From contig OZ020522.1 in assembly GCA_963971425.1 (NCBI GenBank), positions 4,376,168 to 4,440,167 on the forward strand: a DNA stretch of 64,000 bases, read 5' to 3'. The translations under genes were made by a program, and so were the position numbers. This document shows positions 34,617 through 47,045 of this stretch, in pieces. The stretch comes from Bryoerythrophyllum caledonicum (lineage: Eukaryota; Streptophyta; Bryopsida; Pottiales; Pottiaceae). Positions within the stretch are counted from its first letter, which is position 1; each line of letters opens with the position of its first letter. The notes beneath the pieces were generated by a model, which was not told the DNA's origin, did no database searches, and saw only the letters and a program-made list of their open reading frames with translations.

Positions 34617-36670
34617 CTCCTTACTTGCTCAAAAAGAAGAGATCATTATGTGAAACCGAGGTCTTTAGACCTTTTTCTTCTCTTTTGGTAATTGTTCTCT
34701 ATATACTTATTTTTAACTTAATATTTTGTTCATTGTTTCCTTTTTCTCTTTTTATTTTTTAGTAATAATTTATAATATAACAAAAAAATTCCTTCTTTAA
34801 TTCAATTTTCAGTTCTTTTTTATTATAGTAATGTATAAAATAATTAAATAAAAGCCCTTCATTTTTCTGCAACATAATATTTCATTTTTCATTAAGTTTA
34901 TTTTTATCTTTTTTAAATTAAATAAAGTTTATTAAAAATAAAACAGCCTAAGATGGACTTCTTATTGAGCCTCCTGCTTATTGTGCACACCAAAACTATT
35001 GAGCAAAGTTCATAGTACAATAAACCACACTGCCCAACAAAACTAACAGCAAAACAAACCAAGCATGTCATGGCATGTCATAGCTATCTACAATTTCTTT
35101 AAAAATTATGTTACAATTATAACAACTTAATAATCATACTTTCATTACTAGCATGAGTAAAATCATACGATGTTTATACATAAATTACTTTTACTTGTAT
35201 TATGGTACATAAACAAAATTTGGATTATCTTATTTACCGTGTGAGACCCATACTTTGTAAGCTATCAAAATTTGCAGACTCCATACTTCTCTAATTCCAA
35301 AATTACTCTGTGATTTTTTGCTATTACTGTGACTTGCACTAAATAAGATAATCTATGTAGTTGGTAAAGGCTCATGAATCATTATTTGAAGAAGTGACCT
35401 TCAAAAATAAAATGTTTTTTTAATCTCTAAAGAGCCAAAGTCCCGAGGCGAGCTTTTGCAAATCTTGGGCATGCTCTTCTGATTGCAATCTATATTTTTA
35501 AGTCTTGAAATTTTGTATGAAGATGCAATTGAAGGTAGGAGCTATGTGTGAATATATTTTTTCTCTTCAACGAAGCTATAGAATAAAAGCGATGCCATCT
35601 TGATTGATATTTTTCAAGGGCGGGTAGCTCAAAAATCTAGAAATCTAATGTGAAATTTCTTTTGAAAGTAAACAACATGGTTTTATTTGAGATTTAAAAA
35701 AATATATATATATATATATTTTTTTAAAATTATTATTATTATTATTATAAAAACATTTCAAAGTGTAAAAGGTTCATTCCATGAAGAATCAAAGATTGTT
35801 GGGCACGGTGCAATGGTATATTTTAGTTTGTTTGAATGCTCCAAATGCCATGGACAGTCCTATGTGATGAAGACATAATGAATTAAAATATTTTAATGAA
35901 AAGGACTTTAGCCTCTGTGCAGTATCATGGAGGGGGGAACCATGAGCTTCCATTGGGCACGACATTGTACTGGAATATTTTACTCGTTAAGCATCCAACA
36001 AGGGCAGGAAGCTTGCTAGGGAACTTGATTGGGTGCACCCATTAGATACAGCAAATGGCAACTCAACGTGCTTTATAAACGGGAGAAAGCAATATTCATA
36101 ACCTTCCCCAAGAGGGACACCGGCTGGCATTACAAGGGACTGCTTTATTCTAAGGGTATAAGACTTGTGCACAGTTGAAACCCGACTCTATACCCAAATT
36201 ACAGATACTCTATACTCGTTCGTATCGTTTTGGTCTTGACACGTTCTCATTTTGGGTCTCACACTTGTCTAATTCAGAGCAAGTCTAGTACACCTGTAGA
36301 GGGCATGCACTGTTTATAGTATTCCTACCTTTGCAAGGAGTATCATTTGCCCATACCGTAGGTGAACTTCTGGTCCAGCATAAATTAATTAGAAAATCCC
36401 ATGCCAAATTATGTGGAATTTTTTTTTTGAAAATGCCGAAATTATAAAAAATGTATATTTACAGATTTTGGCACATGTAGATACATCAAAGGGGATTAAG
36501 GCTTGGAAAGTCTTCATCTATGGCAATCATGCATGAGCACTTAAGTATGGAATCCCAAGATCTTGAGTTCAATCCCCTAGGGTGCCAAAATAGGACAAAT
36601 ATAGTAGTATTTGATTCCTTGCCGAAAATAACATAATTGTAACTTCTGGCTTTCTTATGAAACAATACAT
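34617..36670. other. AT-rich intergenic with one unidentified ORF
   Basis: Contains a (TA)n/(TAT)n run at about 35700-35750. 35987-36172 on the minus strand encodes a Met-initiated stretch (MPAGVPLGEGYEYCFLPFIK...) in DNA less AT-rich than its surroundings. It may be an exon or an organelle-derived fragment, but I do not recognise it. Nothing else was identified. Confidence 0.4.
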
Positions 36671-36671
36671 T

Positions 36672-36732
36672 GCCAAATTTTGTTCATAAATATCCATTTT
36701 GGAGAATTTATCTCTATAAACATAGAATTGTA
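36672..36732. repeat. Host repeat H, copy 1, left part
   Basis: Left half of a repeat interrupted at TA (36731-36732) by the Tc1-like element; the right half is 40453-40640. The uninterrupted equivalent of this junction is at about 60790-60850 on the minus strand (GGAGAATCCATCTCTAT). Confidence 0.85.
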
Positions 36733-37672
36733 CAGTAGGGTGACATTCAAATTGGCGTTTGGGCAATTCCAGGGATGGTGTCCCACACTGCTGCCAACTT
36801 TGACGCCCTCCACAGGGCTGAAAATTTTTTCTTTTACCCTGAAATTTTGGGAACAGCATCACCTCTATGTTAAAAACATGCATACCAAATTTCAAGTGCA
36901 GAGGACTTATAAAACAAAAGATATTAAAAATTAACCATCAAGGGGTAGCTGTGAGAAAAGTTTCTCAACCGCCAACTTTGACACCATCCCAAGGATTGAG
37001 GAAATTTTTTTTGCCCATGGAATTTTTGGAGTGAGAACACCTTTATGTTGATTACATGTGTGGAAATTTTCAAGTCCAAAAAATGCACAAAAAAAATCAC
37101 ATCCCAAATCTACCAACATGTGTAATTGTGAGAAAAAAAGGGAAAAACCATTTTACTACTTCCAACTTTGACACCCTCCCTAGGATTGAGGGTTTGTTAT
37201 TTCAACATGAAATTTTTGACACATGGTAACCTTTATGTTGATAACATGTGGGAAAATTTTCAAGGCCAAAAAATGTATTCAAAAGAAGATATTCAAAATC
37301 TACTAACATGGGGGTTAGTTGTGAGAAAAGTTTCACAGCTACCCACTTTGACACCCTCCCAAGAATTCAAAAAAAATTATTTGTCCATGAAATTTTGGGT
37401 ATGAAGTCACCTTCACGTCAAATACAAGTGTGGAAAATTTCAAAATCCAAAAGATTTACACAAAAAAACATATACCAAGTCTACCAACATGTATTGTTGT
37501 GACAAACAAAGGGGAAAGTTTACCACTACTTCCAACTTCAACACCCTTCCTAGGATTGAGTTTTTGTTGATACATAATGAAATTTTGGCCACAAGATCAT
37601 CTCTATATTGGTAACATATGAGATAGATTTCAAAGCCAAAAGATGTATATACAAAAAAAAATTATTCCATAT

Positions 37673-38680
37673 CTACCAACGTGTATGTCCTCCATTAGCA
37701 TCAATCACCGCTTGTAACCTTGAGGGCATAGAATGACATAGTTGAAGGAGCTTTGTACCACTAACCAAATTCCACTCTTTTTCAAGAACTACCTTCATCA
37801 CTTCTAAGTTTCTAGGGCATTCCTTGCCATGTTGCACAACATCTTTTAGCATCCTCCAGACATTCTCGATTGGATTGAGATCGGGAGAGTTTGCAGGCCA
37901 ATTGAGCTTTTCGAGTTGGTGGGTTTGTCTCCATTCTTCACATGTTTTGCTACAATGAACAGGTGCACCACCTTCCATTAGCACTCCTTTTGGAAGTCTA
38001 CTCAAGAAATGAATCAATTCGCCATCGTAGACCACTTCAACAAAATCTTTAGCAGAACGTTGAGTTTTTGGCATAAAGACAAGTTGTGACTTTTGTCCTC
38101 CAGCAAATGCACCCCAAATCATCAAAGATGTCCGTCCACTTTTAAAAGTAGGAACTACACAACTTGATGAATAACGCTCATATGCACTTCTCCAAACATG
38201 AATTTGCCGAGAATTTTTTCCAATCTCAAAAGTAGATTCATTTGTCCAAACAATACGCTCCCACTCTTTTGGACTCCATCCATGGTACTTCTGAGCAAAA
38301 GCTAACCCTTGAGACATGTGATGGGATGTCAAGAAAGGTTTTTTGACTGCAATTCGACTAAAAATACCACTTTTATGTAATACCCTTTGAATAGTACGTC
38401 TACACACTTGAGTACGGCACATATTAGTAATCTCTGAGAACGAGGAACGACGATGAGTTTTTGCATAACGCACAATATTATTCACATCTCTCTCACTAAG
38501 TTTTTTAGCGTGACTTCCACCGCAAGGTTTGCGCTTATAAGTTCCATCTTCTTTAAACGTTTTTACTAACCTCTAAACTGTTCTAACAGAAACTCCAGTA
38601 ATGGCTGCAATTTGAACTCCTGTATTTCCTCCCTCACTCAAACCTATAATGCGAGCATGGATTTCATCTGAAATTGCCAT
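37673..38680 (-). pseudogene. Tc1-like (DD34E) transposase, inactivated
   Basis: Cut-and-paste transposase of the Tc1 group. The frame runs from ATG at 38680 to the stop at 37673 (about 335 codons, family-typical). The N-terminal helix-turn-helix regions (MAISDEIHARIIGL, GVQIAAITGVSVRTV) are followed by an in-frame TAG at 38575-38573. The catalytic core is recognisable, but two of three acidic residues are gone. The first, in VWTDES context, reads VWTNES (AAT codon). The second reads MEGGAPVH, where Asp is normal (GGT codon). The third is kept in SPDLNPIEN. There are 34 residues between the second and third positions, defining DD34E. Catalysis should be impossible. The open frame from 38485 is only the part downstream of the stop. 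Confidence 0.93.
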
Positions 38681-39012
38681 TATAGACTATTTTTTATGAT
38701 GTTGATACAATACTAAATGCTCTTCAATAAGTAATCAATATAACACTCAACCTATGGCAATTGGATTATATAATTCAGTAAACACAAAGGACTCAGCTTA
38801 TGGCATGTGCACTAAATAAATCAATCAACAACATAACACTCACATTGGCATGTGCATTAGGTGATAACCATAGCATGTGCAATAGATGATAACCATGGCA
38901 TGTGCATCAATTGAGTGAACCAAAAAATACTCTTGGACATACTCATGCCACATGTGATTCGTCAACACTCAGTAAATTAGTCAACAACACTCAAAAAAAA
39001 TAAAATATATAT

Positions 39013-39140
39013 CCACTCAATAAATCAGCCCATATGTGATATGCCCACTCAATGGATCAGCCCATATGTGATATGCCCACTCAATGGATCAGCCCATATG
39101 TGATATGCCCACTCAATGGATCAGCCCATATGTGATTTGT
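39013..39140. repeat. 32-bp minisatellite inside the Tc1-like element
   Basis: Four copies of a 32-bp unit (CCACTCAATGGATCAGCCC + ATATGTGATATG), the first slightly diverged. The adjacent 38830-38910 has two to three ATAACCATGGCATGTGCA units. Confidence 0.9.
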
Positions 39141-40452
39141 CTACTCAATCAGTCAACAACACTCAGCCCATATCTAATATGTCCACTCAATACCATCTCA
39201 ACATTCACTCTATTACAAATCACATGACAAAATACACACAACATTTCCTTTACATAGTGCTCAACAGATATTTGGAGGAGAAAACTCGTCATACGTGCAT
39301 AATGCACACCAAACCTTATGACAAGTGGATTCTTCTACACAAAACAACTCTGCAATTCTACATGTAGATTTCATTGATCTTCTCAAGATGCATTTATGTT
39401 TGGTAGCTTAGTCACATGAATAAAATCAATGAAGAGTACGAGGTGTCAAAGATAATTTGACATTCTCAATATGACCCTTCAATATAGTTTCTCATTGTTA
39501 CAAACATTGGTAGATATGGAATAATTTTTTTTGTATATACATCTTTTGGCTTTGAAATCTATCTCATATGTTACCAATATAGAGATGATCTTGTGGCCAA
39601 AATTTCATTATGTATCAACAAAAACTCAATCCTAGGAAGGGTGTTGAAGTTGGAAGTAGTGGTAAACTTTCCCCTTTGTTTGTCACAACAATACATGTTG
39701 GTAGACTTGGTATATGTTTTTTTGTGTAAATCTTTTGGATTTTGAAATTTTCCACACTTGTATTTGACGTGAAGGTGACTTCATACCCAAAATTTCATGG
39801 ACAAATAATTTTTTTTGAATTCTTGGGAGGGTGTCAAAGTGGGTAGCTGTGAAACTTTTCTCACAACTAACCCCCATGTTAGTAGATTTTGAATATCTTC
39901 TTTTGAATACATTTTTTGGCCTTGAAAATTTTCCCACATGTTATCAACATAAAGGTTACCATGTGTCAAAAATTTCATGTTGAAATAACAAACCCTCAAT
40001 CCTAGGGAGGGTGTCAAAGTTGGAAGTAGTAAAATGGTTTTTCCCTTTTTTTCTCACAATTACACATGTTGGTAGATTTGGGATGTGATTTTTTTTGTGC
40101 ATTTTTTGGACTTGAAAATTTCCACACATGTAATCAACATAAAGGTGTTCTCACTCCAAAAATTCCATGGGCAAAAAAAATTTCCTCAATCCTTGGGATG
40201 GTGTCAAAGTTGGCGGTTGAGAAACTTTTCTCACAGCTACCCCTTGATGGTTAATTTTTAATATCTTTTGTTTTATAAGTCCTCTGCACTTGAAATTTGG
40301 TATGCATGTTTTTAACATAGAGGTGATGCTGTTCCCAAAATTTCAGGGTAAAAGAAAAAATTTTCAGCCCTGTGGAGGGCGTCAAAGTTGGCAGCAGTGT
40401 GGGACACCATCCCTGGAATTGCCCAAACGCCAATTTGAATGTCACCCGACTG

Positions 40453-40640
40453 TACATCCTTTTTGGCGACAAGATGGAGTCTCCGCCGTTCATTAGTGGC
40501 AGTATGGCCATATGGAAACCACCATCAATGAAGTTTTGGCGATTCAAAATTTTTATTTTCCCACTTTTTTCGGGAGTATTCTTTTTTTGGAAAAATATTG
40601 CCATTTGGCTATATTTTGCCAAAAAAAAAAACCTTGGTGA
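40453..40640. repeat. Host repeat H, copy 1, right part
   Basis: Continues from 36732 after removal of the Tc1-like element. It aligns with 60410-60555 plus 60757-60790 (minus strand: CATCCTTTTTGGCGA, TTTTCCCACT, GCCATTTGGCT, ACCTTGGTG). It lacks the MITE present in copy 2; its empty site is about 40490-40500 (TTCATTAGTGGCAG). Confidence 0.85.
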
Positions 40641-42294
40641 TGTACAATACCCTCTAGAAACTCTTGCAACCCCTCTATGAAGCCCTTCAATTTCTTTCTT
40701 ATATTTTCATTGTGAAAGTATTCTATCAAAACTATCCTATTAACCCCTAAATTTTTGTGACAATTTCACACCAAAAACACATTAGAATTGCTCATACTGA
40801 GTGTAATGGGTAAGGAAGTAAACAAGACCTTTTATTTCTAGTTTTAACAGTAGGATCTCAAGTAAAATTTTCAGGTTAAAAATTTGGTGACTTTGGATTA
40901 AAGATCTTGGGGTAAAAAAAATTGGGATAAAAATTCAAGGGTAAAGTAAGTTACTGTTTTAATCTAACGGTTGTGATCTTGTCGAATCTTGAATAAGAAT
41001 TTGGTCCAAACGAGAATAGAAACCCAAACTTCCTTTGAGAGGCCAAACTCTTGGTGCCAAAACCTCCAAAAAGTGATGCCATACATGCATTTTAGATGCC
41101 CTCCGCATCTTGACCCTTGGTCCGAGTGTGAAAGCCCAAAGACCCCGACCAAGGCCGATTTTGAGGCTCTACACCAATCAAATTGATAGTACTACTCGAC
41201 ACTGTTGATGCTTAGTCCGAGTGTGAAACCCCCCTCATATTAATGATGATTGGCCTGATTATAATCTCCATGATCATTCCCTAGATCATTAGGTTTATAA
41301 AGAATCTTTTGGTCCATTCTAGAGAAACCTTTAACCTCGCCTAGAGAAACCTTGAATCCTAAATTCTAAACCCTAAATCCTAAATCTCAATCCCATAGGA
41401 GGTAGATATAAACCCAAATTACAGATATACATGTAAAGAAGGTAGATTTGAATGGAGTTATTCGATGTACATTGTTACTTGTACAACATACAATGTAATA
41501 TGTATGGCCCATATAATGTATGATGTTAATGTGCACTATATAGTGTACGATAAATGAGGTTTATACAAATATATATTTGTATGAATATTTGATATTATCA
41601 ACATGTTAAAGTTTCATACATGTATTCATTTATATGCGCATACTAATTTAATACCTGATTTTGTACATGTATATTGTAATTTGAATAAGAAAACTCTCTA
41701 ATTCATAAAATATCTTCCAAGGAAGACTAAACATATGTTCAAAGATTACATTTAAAGAAGAAATAAAGTTTAATTTTGGATTGGCATATATTAATATATT
41801 TTATTATAAGGTACTTATTCGATGAAGCTAAATTTGCACTGGATTTTAATTCAAATGTGAACTTCTATATATCAATGTCAGTGTTAAGAAAATCTAAACT
41901 GAAGACTATGTCATGAATGAAGGAATATCTCAATTCCACCAAACTCCAATGAAATGAGCTTAAAAAACTATTCATACTTAGCTTGTAAACATATTTAAAA
42001 TAATACACATATTTTGTGTTTTAAAAATTATAACGAATTTGTAGTGATAGCATGATGGCCCGTAACATAGAAATATAATCTATAATTACATTTCAGTTTT
42101 TTAGAATTTTTTAATCTACCCCTATAAGTGATACTTCAAATCATTTTTTTAGTATATTAAATAATAATAACAATAATAATAATAAAGGGAAGATAGATGA
42201 ACTTGAGTCTCCAAAAGTTTATAATATGATATGATTTAGTATACATGTCATAGTATGTGTTGTCTTTTTTTTACATAGGTTTTTTGTATATACA
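40641..42294. other. Intergenic with a partial W repeat and degenerate telomere-like motifs
   Basis: 40741-40870 is a partial copy of repeat W. 41345-41400 has degenerate CCCTAAA-type motifs. 41460-41660 is rich in palindromic ACAT/ATGT words. No gene was recognised. Confidence 0.45.
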
Positions 42295-42790
42295 TTCAAC
42301 TCTTAAAAATCCTTGACAACTTCTCTCCAAAAACACGTCAAAATTGACAATTCTTGTGCAAAGAGTGGAAAAGAAAATAATTTTTTTATTTCCATATCCA
42401 ACCATAAGATATTAATCTCCACTACTAATACCACGTGCTCACAAATTTTCATAACATTTAACAATGTGGATTGAAAGATTCTGTTGTTTGAAGTGATGAG
42501 AGAGAGTTTTTTCTTTTCTGCTTTGAGAGGATCTAAAGACTTTGATTTCACTTGGTTTCAAATTTTTGCATTACAAAACTTCTAAATTTTATGCCATTAT
42601 GGTGTACAAGATGTCAAGTCCTTGTACACCAATTTTTAGAAGTAGAAGAGGAGTGTAGCATTTTCAAAAAAATTGTGCCTCAAGGTGCAGTGATCTAAAA
42701 ATTTGCCGAAAACGCATTTAATTTTTTTACAAATTCATTTTCTTACATATTGAAAATCCAAACGGTCAAAACAAAGGTATAGTGTTGCTT
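42295..42790. repeat. Dispersed repeat family W, copy 2
   Basis: Collinear with 28000-28480 and 54335-54780: 'TGGATTGAAAGATT', 'GTTTGAAGTGA', 'CCTTGTACACCAATTTTTAG', 'GTAGCATTTTCAAAAAAATT'. Confidence 0.75.
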
Positions 42791-43620
42791 CTTGTAGTGA
42801 AAAAAAAAAAATGAGAATAAAGTCAAAATCTCTAATTTTTATGTAGAAATGAAGAAGATTCTTGGAGTTTTTTTGCACCCTGCACAACAAACCGTGACTC
42901 CTCTTTGAGTGAAATGTTTACACCATGGACAATTATTTTTTGGAAATTACAAATAAAATGGCATGTTGTTAACTTGCATTAAAAATTTCACATTTGACTT
43001 CAAATTTTTTGAGCTGCCCGCCTTAACAAAAAAAACACTTAAGATGGCATAACTTTTATTCTATAAGTCCAATGAGAAAAAAATGTATTCCCATGTAGCT
43101 TCCACCTTGCATCTTGATTCAAAATTCAAGAATTGAAAATATAAATTGCAATCATAGGAGCCTGCCCAAAATTTGCAAACGCCTACCTTGAGACTTTGGT
43201 TCTTTAGGGGTTAAATATGACAAGATACTTTTGTATCTTAAAATGATATGAGCATACATTAGGGAATAAATGAGTTGTTTCAATTTTCCAATTTTCCTTC
43301 AGTAAGTCATCTTTAGCTAAAGTTCAACACAAGAAGATTTGGTGGTTCAATGGATTACATAGTTTATTTTTTTTGGTCACAACCCTTGTCTTTCTTCACC
43401 AAATTCCTAAATTGCTCATCTTCTATTGCGTTTTAGACTTAGGTAGACTTATTGAAGTGATAATCTTCAACTTTTGAAGACTAATGGATCCATATACGAG
43501 TCTGTGTCGTCCTCAATTAGGTATATAGTCAAGTCAAGCCTATCCTATACAGAGTGATACCATGTGGAATACTTGACTTTCCTTATAGGCATGGGCACCC
43601 TTTTGCTTGGAATTCTCTTT
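42791..43620. other. Intergenic, nothing recognised
   Basis: No exon or bounded element was identified. Confidence 0.4.
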
Positions 43621-43621
43621 A

Positions 43622-43838
43622 CACTAAAATTGATATTTAGTGTTATGCACAATAAATGACTTGAAAATGCTGTAAGTTTTTACTCTTGATGAATATTTTT
43701 ACCAACTATGTTTACAATGATCCTCTTCTTTGAATAACATTGATTGTTGTACTCTTAGTTAGAATTGGAATCAAAAATTAAAACCTATAGCATTTACAAG
43801 TCATTTACCATGCATAACACTAAATATCAATTTTAGTG
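43622..43838. mobile_element. TA-flanked MITE, family M1, copy 2
   Basis: 217 bp with about 30-bp near-perfect inverted ends (CACTAAAATTGATATTTAGTG) and TA on both sides (43620-43621, 43839-43840). The interior matches 33559-33772 inverted. Confidence 0.85.
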
Positions 43839-43899
43839 TAGTTGCATGGTTCTTTATTCTTGATGTGGACTCAGAGAGCCACGTACATGGTGGGAATTG

Positions 43900-44000
43900 T
43901 AACCATTGGCCTTTCCCAACCATGTCGCTTGATGATGGCCAACGGTATGCTCTGATAGAACCCAACCATGACGCTTGATGATGGCCAATGGTATGCCCTG
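43900..44000. repeat. Local tandem duplication of about 44 bp
   Basis: 'CCAACCATG' + 'CGCTTGATGATGGCCAA' + 'GGTATGC' occurs twice (about 43917-43952 and 43961-43996). The following 44000-44440 has no recognised feature. Confidence 0.8.
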
Positions 44001-44443
44001 AGAGGACAAGGTGGTCTATCTTTCGACAGAACCCAACCATTTTTTGAGCTTTATGCAATTTCCACAGATTTATCTCTTCAAGATGCCGACAATCATTCTT
44101 GTAGAAGACATATTACTGTTACATCCAACAACTTTGTTGGATGTCATTGGGGGTGCCACGTGCCTTGCATTGGGTGTGGTTCGGAAGAGCCTTCCATGAA
44201 GCAGCTATTCAAAGTACGGTTGAGAAGGTAGTTGTCAATCCATATTACAAATAAAAAACTTTTTCCATCAAACAGTGATGACGAGCATGACGTCACACCA
44301 GGATAGCCGCTTCTGACATTGTACAAATAAAAAATCGTTTAGTTGCATTATAAAACCTTTCTTCAACACCGGTGCTTTTTGTCCTGTTGGTGGTCCTTCA
44401 TACAAGATAGAGAGGGATTTCTAGGTACCAGCCTAAGCTAAGC

Positions 44444-46150
44444 CTATTTCATTGAAATGGAATTATGTATCCATCCTTGAGGGCCCTCCTTTGAGCTCAA
44501 AAATCCTCTAATGGTGCATTCCGGAGGAATACTGTCTCTACGAATTGCAACAATTTGTCTTCGTTTTAGTATCATTTGGACCATTGATTCTATTATGATT
44601 TGATCGGGGTGGCTATTGTGGAGGGTAGGGTGTGTTATTTGGGTGTTTAGTAGACAAAGTGCATTGATACAATCTGTGAATATGTGTGCGGGTTCATTGC
44701 TGTATTTTATTGTGATGATTTGTAGTGTTTTGTGTATGGCCATAAGTTCTGCTCTGAGGATGTTTTGTACTCCATGAAGTCTTTTGGCTAATTTAATTTC
44801 TTTTATAGGATTGTATATGCCATAGCCAACTTTTTCTTTGCGCCAGTTTCCTAAGCTAACTTGTTCAGGTGGTTTGAAGGAGCCATCGGTATAGTAGCTA
44901 TATGCCGGGTCAAATTTTGGTGAGGTTAGAGTTTGGTAGTTTGGGGTGGGTGGAGGTATTACAAGGTAATTTAATGTACTACTGATGTAGTTTAGTTTTG
45001 ACCATTTTTTGCTTCCGTTTACAGGGGTTTGTATACTTGATGGTGGGGCCATTTTTGTGTATAGGCGGTGTATGTTTAGAGAATTTGCTATGGAGGTGAG
45101 TTCGGCAAGTTGTTCTAGGGTGCCAAAGGTTTGATTTTGGTGGTGGACACATATTATTTGTAATATAGATGGTTCAATCCGGGACTTTTTTAGCTCGGAT
45201 GGAATAGTAGGTTCTTTGTAAGGAATTGAGTTTGTTTCAAATAGTGCAATGATATGGGAGTCTGGGAATGGACTTGATTGTTGATTAGAGTTTTGGTACC
45301 AATTTTTGTCCGGTGTGATAATGAGTGTAGATGTGTCGTGTGGGTCATTTCTGGCAGCAAGGCGGGCCCAGTGTAGTGCTTGTTGAGTTTCCTCCTCATT
45401 GCGAGGGTGAGCTATACCTTTACCGAACCATTTATAGTCAAAGGCCTTTCCTAAGGAGCCAAATATTTTATCTCTTTTAAAGGGTGAGTATAATTTTTTT
45501 AATTTGGTGGAACATGTGACGCGGGAAGAGAAGTATGATTGTTTGATATTAATGGATGAGTCTAGAATGAGTGTGCGTATTGAGTATTGTGCACTTCTGA
45601 GGGGATTATTTTTTGGAATACAATATTTATATCTTTGGTATAGCCAAATTAGTTCGGTTTCAAATGGTTGGGTTGTTAATTCAATGTTTGTAGCAGTCTG
45701 TAGTTTCAAATTGTATTGGTTCCATAGCCATTGGAGTCTAGTAGTGGGAATAGTGTGTAAATGTCGGCCATTTTCTTCATATAGACGGGCTTGATTGTTC
45801 TCTATTTTAATTGTGTTCAAGAATGTGAGAATGTTGTTTTCGGGGTTACATTCTGTAGTATGGATGTTTAGGAGTGGAATAATTATGGGTGGAGTTACGG
45901 ATCTTGAGTCTTGGAGTTGTTCTTGGGGGCGGTGGGCTTGAATGATTTCCGAGTAGAATTGATTTTTAATTTTTTGATAGTATTGTTTTATTTTTTCGAT
46001 GTTATATGTGGAGGTATTACGGCCGTTTCTTGGGAAGAGGTTTCTTTGAGGAAGCCATTTGTTGAATGTATTGTTATTATGTTGCCATTGGCATAAATAT
46101 CTTGTATAGGTATTTTGTATATTGTTGGTATCTAGATGTTGTATATGTTC
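44444..46150 (-). pseudogene. Non-LTR retrotransposon ORF2 fragment (linker and RNase H)
   Basis: Open frame on the minus strand from about 45880 to 44444 (458 codons from the first near-cognate start). The coding remnant is traceable back to about 46150 (PIIIPLLNIHTTE, MASSKKPL). The RNase H domain is near the end: YYTDGSFKPP (first Asp), GYGIYNP, ILRAELMAIH (Glu), HIFTDCINAL (second Asp). The final His/Asp region is absent, because after LKRRQ the family resemblance stops (about 44550) and unrelated sequence takes over. Endonuclease and RT are missing at the 5' side. The retained part is unusually well preserved, with no stop. Related to, but not overlapping, the C-terminal fragment at 22978-24787. 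Confidence 0.82.
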
Positions 46151-46347
46151 ATGGCATTAGATTGCAACAATGATTTCTAATCCCTATAATTTGATAAAGG
46201 TGGTAGATACAATTACCATCCATTTTCTTTTGGTTTTTGGTTTTATTGTTCTAGTTGCAATCATTTAAATTTGATCTAAAGATATTGGTTCTTTGTTTTT
46301 AATTTGTCTTTTTGTGGTGATGATATGCATTTGTATGGATGGCTTTA

Positions 46348-46752
46348 GAGCATCCTCAATGGGCCCGCAACCGGGGCCCCAAGTTGATCTTTTGAAGCCA
46401 GACAATGGTCACCTTGACCAATGGAGCCTTATCAAGACTTGCTAAACTCTGCCTCCTACACGCCAAATTTCTAAATCTTTGAGACAAACTCTCTATTCAT
46501 TGTCAAAGATACTTATGCCTCAAAGTTCTATTTATTGTTAGACTACGCATGGCACATGCTAAGATCCTTAGCGATCTTCATGCCAGCAAAGAGAAAATAA
46601 TGCTAAGGGTGCACTATCAGGGTTGGAGTTAGTTTAGAGGCTAAGGGTTGAGATGCAATGGCCTAAGTGGCTCATAATCAATTGGACTAGCTAATCAACC
46701 CTTTTTTATTAAGGTTCAAGGCTCAAATTTAGGTTAACAACTAAGGATGCTC
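46348..46752. mobile_element. Putative MITE with GAGCATCC termini
   Basis: 405 bp starting GAGCATCCTCAATGGG and ending with the inverse-type CTAAGGATGCTC, bordered by TTA (left) and CTA (right). 3-bp TTA-type duplications suit PIF/Harbinger elements. No coding capacity. Confidence 0.55.
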
Positions 46753-46849
46753 CTAGTGTTTTTTTGGTAGCACATTATAGAATTTACATTGTCAATGTTT
46801 ACTCAAGGCATCAATATGGAGGGCTGAACTAGAATTACCCTACAATCGG

Positions 46850-47045
46850 TCAATTTCATACATATTCATTTACAATAGAAAATGTCTGGAATTTTTGGAA
46901 ATTTAAAGAGATTTGTCTAGGAGATACCATGTAACACTAAGGTGATCATAGCTATGTAATGCCCATGTGACACCCATGGAGTGCCTAGATAACATCATGT
47001 AATACCTAGTAAATATCCATTGTGTCCAACCTACTCTGATTCATA
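46850..47045. repeat. Partial copy of the fold-back arm family
   Basis: AGAGATTTGTCTAGGAGATACC, then degenerate ~20-bp units and ATCCATTGTGTCCAAC, as at 12105-12220 and 19085-19180. Confidence 0.6.

Larger units (their letters stand above)
36733..40452. mobile_element. Tc1-like DNA transposon with ~945-bp inverted repeats
   Basis: 3720 bp bounded by TA target duplications (36731-36732, 40453-40454). The left terminus is CAGTAGGGTGACATTC and the right terminus is the inverse of CAGTCGGGTGACATTC. The arms 36733-37677 and 39509-40452 are near-identical inverted repeats, each built of about five ~185-bp subunits (TTTGACACCCTCCC ... TCTACCAACATGTG). The identical 84- and 78-codon frames in the two arms are by-products. 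The centre holds the transposase (minus strand) and a 32-bp minisatellite. Boundaries are confirmed by the empty site in repeat H copy 2. Confidence 0.95.

Noticed and set aside
36680-40622. Two identical pairs of 84- and 78-codon ORFs near 37.2-37.5 and 39.7-40.0 kb
   Set aside because: They lie in the inverted arms of the Tc1-like element and are mirror images. Non-coding repeat DNA explains them.
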